Positions 5,818 through 12,304 of a stretch of DNA of 16,438 nucleotides are shown here, piece after piece (positions within the stretch are counted from its first letter, which is position 1; every line of letters begins with the position of its first letter). Position numbers and translations under genes: made by a program. The notes beneath the pieces are model-generated. The model made no database searches. It had not been told where the DNA came from and saw only the letters and a program-made list of their open reading frames with translations. The stretch spans positions 1-16,438 of the forward strand of contig JBGAWE010000089.1 of NCBI GenBank assembly GCA_044227705.1, in the 5' to 3' direction. The stretch comes from JANOQP01 sp044227705. GTDB lineage: Bacteria; Bacteroidota; Bacteroidia; Chitinophagales; Saprospiraceae.

Positions 5818-8088
5818 ATGAAAAAAGCAATTCTCTTGTTTGCGTTCGCCGCCTTCTCTCTGATTGGAAAAATCAATGCCCAATCTTTTTTTCAAATAGA
5901 CTCGATTCAACTCGTCGAGCTTTATTTTCACCAATCCAATTGGGACTATCTTCTCGACACCGCCAAACAAGGAACAGAAGAAACCTATCTGATTGCTGAT
6001 TCGGTGCGCGTCAATGGGACTGTGTTTGATTCTGTCGGCGTCAAATACAAAGGCAATAGTTCCTACAACGCAAACAACGCCAAAAACCCGATGCACATAG
6101 AGCTGAACACAATCCACAAAAAAGCGGACTATAAGGGCAATGCCGACATCAAGCTCGGCAACGGATTTGCCGACCCATCTTTTGTGCGTGAGCCTTTGAG
6201 CTATGAGATAACGCGAAAGTACATGGACGCGCCGCGCTCCAATTTTGCCCGCGTCTTTATCAACGGGGTTTATTACGGCCTTTATTCAAACTCGGAGAGC
6301 ATCAATTCTGACTTCCTTGATGAATTGAATTGGCCGGATGACAACACAGTCGTCAAGTGCAACCCGAAAAACGCCGGGCCAGGCGGTTCGACGAGCAACC
6401 TCGGCTGGCTGACCGCCGACTCGACGAAGTATTTCAACAACTATGAAATCAAGTCGACTTATGGATGGAAGGAGCTTGTGCAATTCATCGACACGTTGAA
6501 CAACAAACCCGCTGCCATTGAGCAAATCACAGACATCGACAAAGATTTGTGGATGCACGCCCTGAACAACGTCATGATCAACGGCGACAGCTATACCGGT
6601 TCTTTCTCCCAAAACTACTATCTCTACAAAGACGGAAACCAACGTTTCGCGCCCGTCATGTGGGACTTCAACATGAGCTTCGGCAGCTTCCCGCTCGGCG
6701 GAAACGGGCCGGGCGGCGTCAGCCTGACCGTGATGCAGCAGCTCACGCCGCTCTATCAGGAGACTGCGACAAACCGGCCTTTGATTTCAAAGCTGCTGGC
6801 GACACCCATGTGGAAGCGGATGTACATGGCCCATTTGCGGACGATAACGGAGGAGAATTTCGTTTCGAAAGAATACGAGACGCGGGCGATGGCCATGCAA
6901 TCGACCATCAGCGCGGCCGTCGCGGCGGACACGAAGAAATTCTACACGACCACCCAGTTCACCAACAGCCTCGACCAGACGGCGACCGGCGGCTTCGGCA
7001 ACGGCGTGGTCGGCATCCGCCAATTGATGGGCGGCCGCGTGACCTTTTTGCAGAGCAATGCCGAGTATAAAAAGGTGCCGCCGGCGCTCGAAACGCCCGT
7101 CGTCAGTAATGCCAACCCCGCGCTCGGCTCGACGGTGACGGTGACGGCGGTCGCGCCGGGGGCCAGTTTTGTGCGCCTCGGTTTTCGGGCGAAGCACCCG
7201 CTGAAGTTCACCTATGTCGAGATGAAAGACGACGGCCAGCACGGCGACGGCGCGGCGGCCGACGGGAATTTCGGGGCCGAGATGCCAGTCGATGGCTCTT
7301 TGAACGAGTATTTCGTCTATGCGGAGAACGCAGACGCGGGCATCTTCTCGCCGCGCCGCGCCGAGTACGAATTCCACGAACTGGCCGCGCAGGCCCCGCA
7401 ACTCCTGCCCGGCGACGTGGTCATCAACGAGTTCATGGCCACAAACTCGTCGACCATAAAAGACCCAAGCGGCAGCTTCAGCGATTGGGTCGAGCTTTAC
7501 AACAACTCGTCGCAGCCCCGCGACTTGAGCGGTGTTTTTCTCTCCGACGATTGGGCAAAGCCGAAAAAATGGGCTGTCCCGACAAATACGGTCATCGCCC
7601 CGCACAGCTTTGTCCTGATTTGGGCGAACGGAGGCAACACCTCGGCCGGGCTGAACGCCGGTTTCAAACTTTCCGGCGCGGGCGAGCAGCTCGCCCTGAC
7701 GACGGCCGACGGCTCTGTTCGGCTCGACTCCATCGAGTTCACCCAGCAATCGGCCGATGTCTCATGGGGCCGATGCCCGAACGGGACGGGCGGTTTCGCC
7801 GCTCAATCCTTCGCCACGCCGGGCACGGTCAACTGCGTCGTCTCCACCGACGAACCGGCGGGCGAGAAAGGAAAACTCGCCCTTTCTCCCAACCCGGCGT
7901 TTGATTTTGTAGCAATAAGAACCGGACTGGAACGGCCGGTCGGCGTTCGGGTTTTCAACGCCGTCGGCCAGGTTGTCTTCCAAAAAACCAACCTTTTCGA
8001 CGGCGAGCGGTTGGAAATCGGCGGCTGGCCAATCGGGCTGTATTTCATCAAGACCGAGGTCGGCGCGGCCGTTTTCCTGAAAGAGTAA
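5818..8088 (+). CDS. CotH kinase family surface protein with lamin-tail domain and T9SS sorting domain
   Basis: This 756-residue protein has a signal peptide (MKKAILLFAFAAFSLIGKINA) and four regions. Residues 25-410 are CotH-like: VGVKYKGNSS (73-82), DPSFVREPLSYEITRKYM (119-136), INGVYYGLYSNSE, then NGDSY (Asp257) and MWDFNMSFG (Asp283), which match the acidic motifs of the CotH kinase fold. Residues about 420-525 form an Ig-like module (VEMKDDGQHGDGAAADGNFG). Residues about 530-650 are a lamin-tail domain (VVINEFMATNSS...SDWVELYNNSS). From about 687 comes the T9SS sorting domain (LSPNPAFDFVAIRT...PIGLYFIKTEVG). Spore-coat CotH phosphorylates proteins; the role of secreted Bacteroidota homologues is not established. 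It should act at the cell surface. The transporter gene begins 6 bp after its stop. Confidence 0.9.
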   Translation: MKKAILLFAFAAFSLIGKINAQSFFQIDSIQLVELYFHQSNWDYLLDTAKQGTEETYLIADSVRVNGTVFDSVGVKYKGNSSYNANNAKNPMHIELNTIHKKADYKGNADIKLGNGFADPSFVREPLSYEITRKYMDAPRSNFARVFINGVYYGLYSNSESINSDFLDELNWPDDNTVVKCNPKNAGPGGSTSNLGWLTADSTKYFNNYEIKSTYGWKELVQFIDTLNNKPAAIEQITDIDKDLWMHALNNVMINGDSYTGSFSQNYYLYKDGNQRFAPVMWDFNMSFGSFPLGGNGPGGVSLTVMQQLTPLYQETATNRPLISKLLATPMWKRMYMAHLRTITEENFVSKEYETRAMAMQSTISAAVAADTKKFYTTTQFTNSLDQTATGGFGNGVVGIRQLMGGRVTFLQSNAEYKKVPPALETPVVSNANPALGSTVTVTAVAPGASFVRLGFRAKHPLKFTYVEMKDDGQHGDGAAADGNFGAEMPVDGSLNEYFVYAENADAGIFSPRRAEYEFHELAAQAPQLLPGDVVINEFMATNSSTIKDPSGSFSDWVELYNNSSQPRDLSGVFLSDDWAKPKKWAVPTNTVIAPHSFVLIWANGGNTSAGLNAGFKLSGAGEQLALTTADGSVRLDSIEFTQQSADVSWGRCPNGTGGFAAQSFATPGTVNCVVSTDEPAGEKGKLALSPNPAFDFVAIRTGLERPVGVRVFNAVGQVVFQKTNLFDGERLEIGGWPIGLYFIKTEVGAAVFLKE

Positions 8089-8094
8089 GACAAG

Positions 8095-8973
8095 ATGCAA
8101 CCAACCTTGACCGCGCCGAAGACCCTCGACTGGCTCCTCCTTCTCCTCTGCGGCCTGATGTGGGGCTGCTCGTTCTTCTTCATCAAAAAGATGACGGAGA
8201 CGTACACGCCCCTGCAAGCGACCTTCCTGCGGATGGCGATTGCGACGCTCGTCTATCTCCCTTTCGGCATCTATTTTTTCAAAAAGATTGACTGGTCGAA
8301 ATGGAAGCCGCTCTGCGTCGTCGCGCTCTGCGGCAGCGGCCTGCCCAACCTCTTCTTCGCGGCGGGAGAGAAGACCGTCTCGTCGGGCATCGCGGGGGTC
8401 TTGAACTCGATGGTCCCGCTGTTCACGCTCGCGCTCGGCGCGCTGATTTTCAACACAAAACCGTCTCGAAACAAGGTTTTGGGCATTCTCCTCGGGCTGG
8501 CGGGCGCGGCCCATCTCCTTCTTTTCGCAAAGGACGGGGTGGGCAGCATCGACTTCCACGGCTCGCTCCTCTGCCTCGCCGGGGCGTTCATGTACGCCAT
8601 CAACGCGAACACCATCGGGGCACACTTGAAGGGGATGAACCCGATCGCCGTCGGCTCGGCTTCTTTCATGATAACCGGCGTCGCCTACCTCCTCGGCGCG
8701 TGGAAAACGGGGGCCGTCGAGATGGCCTTTCACCCCGAAAACTGGCCCGGCACGGCCTGCGTCATTTACCTCGCTGTCATCGGGACGGTGGTGGCGAGCG
8801 TCCTTTATGTGCTGGTCGTGCAGCGCACGTCGGCCGTCTTCGGGACTTCGGTGGCCTACCTTTTTCCTGTCTTCTCGCTACTCATCGGCGCGTGGGCTGG
8901 CGAAGCGGTCGGACTGGCGCACCTCGTCGGGGCGGCGGTGATTTTGGTGGGGCTGTATCTTTCTCGGAAGTGA
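8095..8973 (+). CDS. EamA/DMT-family inner-membrane transporter
   Basis: The 292-residue protein is almost wholly hydrophobic, with about ten membrane helices in two repeats of five, the layout of the drug/metabolite transporter (DMT) superfamily. GLMWGCSFFFIKKMTETYTP (helix 1 and the following loop), TVSSGIAGVLNSMVPLFTLALGALI (first EamA repeat) and TSAVFGTSVAYLFPVFSLLIGAWAGE (second repeat) are the usual signatures. Members export amino acids, purines or other small metabolites; nothing here points to a substrate. The ATG at 8095 lies 6 bp after the CotH-type gene, so the two are probably cotranscribed, although no shared function is evident. The length is standard for the family. Confidence 0.92.
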   Translation: MQPTLTAPKTLDWLLLLLCGLMWGCSFFFIKKMTETYTPLQATFLRMAIATLVYLPFGIYFFKKIDWSKWKPLCVVALCGSGLPNLFFAAGEKTVSSGIAGVLNSMVPLFTLALGALIFNTKPSRNKVLGILLGLAGAAHLLLFAKDGVGSIDFHGSLLCLAGAFMYAINANTIGAHLKGMNPIAVGSASFMITGVAYLLGAWKTGAVEMAFHPENWPGTACVIYLAVIGTVVASVLYVLVVQRTSAVFGTSVAYLFPVFSLLIGAWAGEAVGLAHLVGAAVILVGLYLSRK

Positions 8974-9015
8974 GCGTGTCTCATCGCCGTTCACCAATAT
9001 TAAAAGCTCTGCATC

Positions 9016-9702
9016 ATGAAACTTGAACGAGTCCTACTTTACGTCTTCGCCTTTTCGCTCCTTTTCTGGCTCCTGAAACGGTCTTCCTGCCACGGCTGCC
9101 ATTTCAACATGGGCGGCGAAAAAGGCAGCGGCCACATCATCGGCGAAGACCGCTCCGTCGATGACTTCTCCTCCGTCGAGGCGACTGCCGTCATCGACAT
9201 CGTCCTCAAACAGGGCGAACAGAACGCCGTCCGAATCGAGGCCGACGACAACCTCATTGCAAAAGTCAAGACCGAGGTCTCCGGCGGCCGCCTCGAAATC
9301 TCCATGCCCGACAACTTCCGCCTCGGCAAGTCCAGCATCAAAGCCTTCCTCACCGTGAAAACCCTTGACGAACTGGAAGTGACCGGCGTCTCGCAAGTTT
9401 CGTGCGACGGGCCGCTGGCTCTCGACCGGTTCAAGCTCAATTTCACCGGCGTGGGCGGCGTGAAACTGCAAGGCACCTGCAACGACGCGACCATCCACAG
9501 CACCGGTGTGGGCGACGTGGAGGCCGCCGACTTCGTCTGCAAAAACCTCGAAGTGGAGAACACCGGCACGGGCGATGTCCGCTGTCGCGCCGACGGCGAA
9601 CTGTCCATCGAGAACTCGGGCGTGGGAGACGTGGAATGGAGCGGCTCGGCTGTTTTGAAAAACGTCAGCTCGACGGGGGTGGGCAAGGTGAAGAAGATTT
9701 GA
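9016..9702 (+). CDS. GIN-domain (DUF2807) beta-helix protein, putative envelope/adhesin-like
   Basis: The 228-residue protein has an N-terminal hydrophobic segment (residues 5-20) followed by KRSSCHGCHF, then the GIN domain. SGHIIGEDRSVDDFSSVEATAVIDIVLKQGEQ (39-70) is its normal opening. The C-terminal half shows six short repeats of the form TGVGxV: positions 123, 144, 163, 183, 201 and 220, spaced 18-21 residues. Such spacing fits a right-handed beta-helix with one turn per repeat. The domain is annotated elsewhere as a putative autotransporter adhesin head, but in Bacteroidota no role is proven. The N-terminus could be a membrane anchor or an uncleaved signal; the two Cys do not form a clear lipobox. 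It starts 42 bp after the transporter gene and may belong to the same transcript. Confidence 0.87.
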   Translation: MKLERVLLYVFAFSLLFWLLKRSSCHGCHFNMGGEKGSGHIIGEDRSVDDFSSVEATAVIDIVLKQGEQNAVRIEADDNLIAKVKTEVSGGRLEISMPDNFRLGKSSIKAFLTVKTLDELEVTGVSQVSCDGPLALDRFKLNFTGVGGVKLQGTCNDATIHSTGVGDVEAADFVCKNLEVENTGTGDVRCRADGELSIENSGVGDVEWSGSAVLKNVSSTGVGKVKKI

Positions 9703-9727
9703 TCTGCGGTCGGCGAACGGACGGGAA

Positions 9728-9780
9728 GGATCGGACATGGATTTGCACTGAAAAATTCGGTGTAAATGCGTGTCCAATCC
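9728..9780. repeat. Intergenic near-perfect hairpin, 23-position stem with 7-base loop
   Basis: The arms 9728-9750 and 9758-9780 flank the loop AAAAATT. Of 23 facing positions, 18 are Watson-Crick pairs, three are G-T wobbles and two are mismatches. It fills the middle of the 123-bp gap between the GIN gene and the GH65-like gene. There is no T-tract on the plus side, so a classical terminator is unlikely. The pattern (TGTAAAT...GTGTCC in the 3' arm) recalls dispersed intergenic palindromes I remember from Bacteroidota genomes, but this comparison is from memory only. Confidence 0.7.
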
Positions 9781-9825
9781 CTCCTTTCCGTGTACCAAAT
9801 CCCCGGTTAGTTTCGCCGCCGAATC

Positions 9826-11079
9826 ATGGAAAGCGCAAGCCCCCTTTCGTGGACTTTTGTTGAGGAAAACTGGCCCGACCGCTGGCCGATGCATCCCGAT
9901 TGGCCCGGCTTCAAGCTGGACATCGACGGCGAGCCGGTCGATTTTGCCAGCGCGATATTCACCCTGAAAAAGCAGCGCACCCATCTGTTCGAGGGCTTCA
10001 CCGAGCGCACAGCCACCGCCCACCTGCCCGGTGGCCGCATCCTGAACATCCACTCGAAACAGTTCGCGCACCTCGCCGAGGAGGGCGGCGAGGCGATGCG
10101 GTTCTCGCTCACGCCGCTCAATTTTTCGGGAAAAATCGGCCTGTGCCCCCTTTTTGACTTCTCCGCCGACTGCCTGGAAAAGGAGGAGGGCGAGGTGTTT
10201 TTCGTGGAAACGAGCCGCGAGGCCGACCACGACAGCGCGGCCATCCTCCTCGAAACCGCCGACGGGCAAAGGCGGCGGACGAGCGCCTTCCGGTTCACCA
10301 TTTACCAAGACGGCGAGGAGGTCGAATTCTCCACTCAACCGCTGGAGGGCGAATCGAGTGGCCGCATCGGCCACCGTGCCGAGGTCGAGGTCGAGCCGAT
10401 GCAGGAGACCGTGCTTTTCAAGTTCGACGGATTCCTTTCAGAGAAAAAAAGGCCGCGCAGCCGCCCAATCGAGCAAGTGACGATCCAGGTGAACAGGCTT
10501 TTCGTGCGCGGCTTCCAACAGCTTTTGCAGGAACAGGCGGCTGGCTGGTCGCAAATCTGGCGCAGCTCGGAGCTTGCCGGTTTACAGCCGTCGGAGACGG
10601 CGCGGCCTGTTTTTTTGAACCTCTGGCGGTTGCTCGAAGGCTGGCTCCAGCCCGATTATTTTTCCAAAAAAGAAGGAGGCATCGGTCACGACGAGGCAAC
10701 CGCGCTCCAGTTCCTCTGCGAGAAGGCCAGCCCCGTTTTTCTCAAAAAAACATTGATAGACAGGCACTTGCGCTCCCCGAAGGCGATGGAGAGCATGGCC
10801 TTCGGCTACGCGACCGGCCAGTTCCTGACCCGAGCGGGCCACCCGCGCGCCTTTCTCGAAAAGGGGCTGGAGGCCGGCATCACCGCCTGCCGGTTTTGGA
10901 GCGAGTCGGGAAACTGGCGGCCGCTGTCCATCGTCGAAAAAACCATCGAGAACCTGTCGCTAGCCATCGCCGCCGCCAAACGAACCGACCCTGAGATGTG
11001 GCGCTCGCTCATCATCCGATTCCGCTTCGAGGAGAAGCGCGAGATGCGGAGGTGGGCCGAGCGGCTGCGCGAAAACTGA
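9826..11079 (+). CDS. Truncated protein related to the N-terminal domain of GH65 sugar phosphorylases, catalytic barrel absent
   Basis: This 417-residue protein has no signal peptide and is probably cytoplasmic. Residues about 28-110 match the super-beta-sandwich domain of GH65 (kojibiose/maltose phosphorylases): LFEGFTERTATAHLPGGR, INIHSKQF-like NIHSKQFAHLAEEG, and FSLTPLNFSGKIGLCPLFD (93-111). RGFQQLLQEQAAGWSQIWRSSE (228-249) fits the helical linker before the catalytic barrel. After that the similarity stops. The barrel motifs, including the FWDTE-like segment and the catalytic Glu region, are not present, and the whole protein is about half the usual 750 residues or more. The C-terminal third (about 275-417) is helical and unrecognised. 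The frame is intact and base composition matches the neighbours, so it looks like a maintained non-catalytic derivative, perhaps sugar-binding. The next gene starts 12 bp downstream, indicating an operon. Confidence 0.6.
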   Translation: MESASPLSWTFVEENWPDRWPMHPDWPGFKLDIDGEPVDFASAIFTLKKQRTHLFEGFTERTATAHLPGGRILNIHSKQFAHLAEEGGEAMRFSLTPLNFSGKIGLCPLFDFSADCLEKEEGEVFFVETSREADHDSAAILLETADGQRRRTSAFRFTIYQDGEEVEFSTQPLEGESSGRIGHRAEVEVEPMQETVLFKFDGFLSEKKRPRSRPIEQVTIQVNRLFVRGFQQLLQEQAAGWSQIWRSSELAGLQPSETARPVFLNLWRLLEGWLQPDYFSKKEGGIGHDEATALQFLCEKASPVFLKKTLIDRHLRSPKAMESMAFGYATGQFLTRAGHPRAFLEKGLEAGITACRFWSESGNWRPLSIVEKTIENLSLAIAAAKRTDPEMWRSLIIRFRFEEKREMRRWAERLREN

Positions 11080-11091
11080 AACTTTCCAACC

Positions 11092-12252
11092 ATGAGGAAC
11101 ATTATCGCCGTCATTGGCCTCCTTTTCTCGGGCAGCCTTACTGCCTTCCCCGTCACCGACAGCACCCGCATCAGCTTGCTGACCGTCGCGCCGGGCGAGG
11201 AGCTCTACTCCAGCTTCGGCCACTCGGCCATCCGCGTGAGCGACCCCGTCGCCGGGTTCAACATTTGCTACAACTGGGGGACCTTCGACTTCGAAACGCC
11301 AAATTTCTACCTGAAATTCTGCCGAGGAAAGCTCCTCTACTTCATCAACTCGGAGCGCGGCCGCGATTTCGAGTACGAGAACCTCGTCGACCGGCGCACC
11401 ATCCGCGAGCAGGTTTTGAACCTCAATTTGGAACAGAAAAAGCGGCTGGCCGAGCTTCTCCAAAAGAACATGATGCCCGAGAACCGCTTTTACAAGTACG
11501 ACTTCTTCTTCGACAACTGCGCGACCCGAATCCGGGACCTTTTGCGTGAGGCCTTCTTCTATCAACTCAATTTCGACTCGACGAACGTCGCCCCGAAAAC
11601 AACCCTCCGCCAGATGCTCGACCCATATATAAAGGACGCGCACCCGTGGTCGGATTTCGGCATCGACCTGGTCCTCGGCCTGCCCGCAGACCAAAAGGCG
11701 ACGCCGGAAAGCGCGATGTTCCTCCCCGACCCGTTGCACGACATCGCGGCAACGACCATCGGGCCGGATGGGCGGAAACTTGTCCTTTCAGAAAGGGAGA
11801 TGCCGCCGGGCGGCTTCCCTGCAAATGAGAAATCGGCCATCGACTGGCTGACGCACCCCCTTTCGGTCATGTGGTTCATTTTCGGGCTGGGCCTTTTGAG
11901 CGTGTGGAGTCCGGGCTTTCAGGTGGTCTTCGACCGCGTTTTCTGGTTCGTTCTCGGGGCAGCGGGACTGGTCATCACGTTCCTCTGGTTCTTCACCGAC
12001 CACATGGCGACGAAGAACAACCTCAACCTCTTTTGGGCATTGCCGACCCATCTTTTTTGGAGAAAGGCGCGGACGAGCCTCGCCGAATACCACACCATCC
12101 TCGCGGCGATTTTGGCGGCACTGATGGTCGTGTTTTGGAAGTTTTTGCCGCAGCAATTGCCGGTCGCGGCATTGCCCATCGCGCTTTTGGTCGTCGTGAA
12201 AGGCATCACGAATTTCAGGAGGAACCGAGAATTTGATGAAACGAGGAACTGA
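11092..12252 (+). CDS. Lnb-like (DUF4105) periplasmic domain protein with C-terminal membrane helices
   Basis: The 386-residue protein begins with a signal peptide or anchor (MRNIIAVIGLLFSGSLTAFP). Residues 25-200 carry the Lnb N-terminal periplasmic domain: LLTVAPGEELYSSFGHSAIRV with His44, YNWGTFDFETPNFYLKFCRG, and YDFFFDNCATRIRDLL with Cys143. His44 and Cys143 are the likely catalytic pair of this NlpC/P60-like fold. After about residue 255 there are four or five membrane segments, with the family's NLNLFWALPTHL. In Gram-positive Lnb the domain transfers an acyl chain within lipoproteins. The reaction in Bacteroidota homologues is not established, but work on an acyl or amide bond on the periplasmic side of the inner membrane is a fair inference. 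It is cotranscribed with the GH65-like gene and ends in an inverted repeat at the junction with the convergent TonB receptor gene. Confidence 0.83.
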   Translation: MRNIIAVIGLLFSGSLTAFPVTDSTRISLLTVAPGEELYSSFGHSAIRVSDPVAGFNICYNWGTFDFETPNFYLKFCRGKLLYFINSERGRDFEYENLVDRRTIREQVLNLNLEQKKRLAELLQKNMMPENRFYKYDFFFDNCATRIRDLLREAFFYQLNFDSTNVAPKTTLRQMLDPYIKDAHPWSDFGIDLVLGLPADQKATPESAMFLPDPLHDIAATTIGPDGRKLVLSEREMPPGGFPANEKSAIDWLTHPLSVMWFIFGLGLLSVWSPGFQVVFDRVFWFVLGAAGLVITFLWFFTDHMATKNNLNLFWALPTHLFWRKARTSLAEYHTILAAILAALMVVFWKFLPQQLPVAALPIALLVVVKGITNFRRNREFDETRN

Positions 12253-12284
12253 CCGTTCGGCCTTCGATTCCTCGTTTCATCAAA
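12232..12284. terminator. Perfect 17-bp inverted repeat between convergent genes, possible bidirectional terminator
   Basis: TTTGATGAAACGAGGAA (12232-12248) and TTCCTCGTTTCATCAAA (12268-12284) are exact reverse complements with a 19-base loop. The left arm codes for the last residues of the Lnb-like protein, and its stop lies in the loop. The TonB receptor stop is 20 bases beyond the right arm. Outer flanks can pair further, but with bulges (GAGGA and CGAGAA upstream against TTCTCG and TCCTC downstream). There is no clear T-tract on either side, so termination is inferred from position. Confidence 0.55.
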
Positions 12285-12304
12285 GCCTCCATTTCTCGTC
12301 GTCC

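Noticed and set aside
6787..7749. Minus-strand ORF of 320 codons inside the CotH-type gene
   Set aside because: It is antisense to a clear multi-domain coding sequence and reads as an Arg/Gly/Val-rich complement.
9034..10374. Long minus-strand ORF of 446 codons
   Set aside because: It runs antisense across the GIN gene and the start of the GH65-like gene. Its composition is what the complement of GC-rich codons gives, and it shows no domain.
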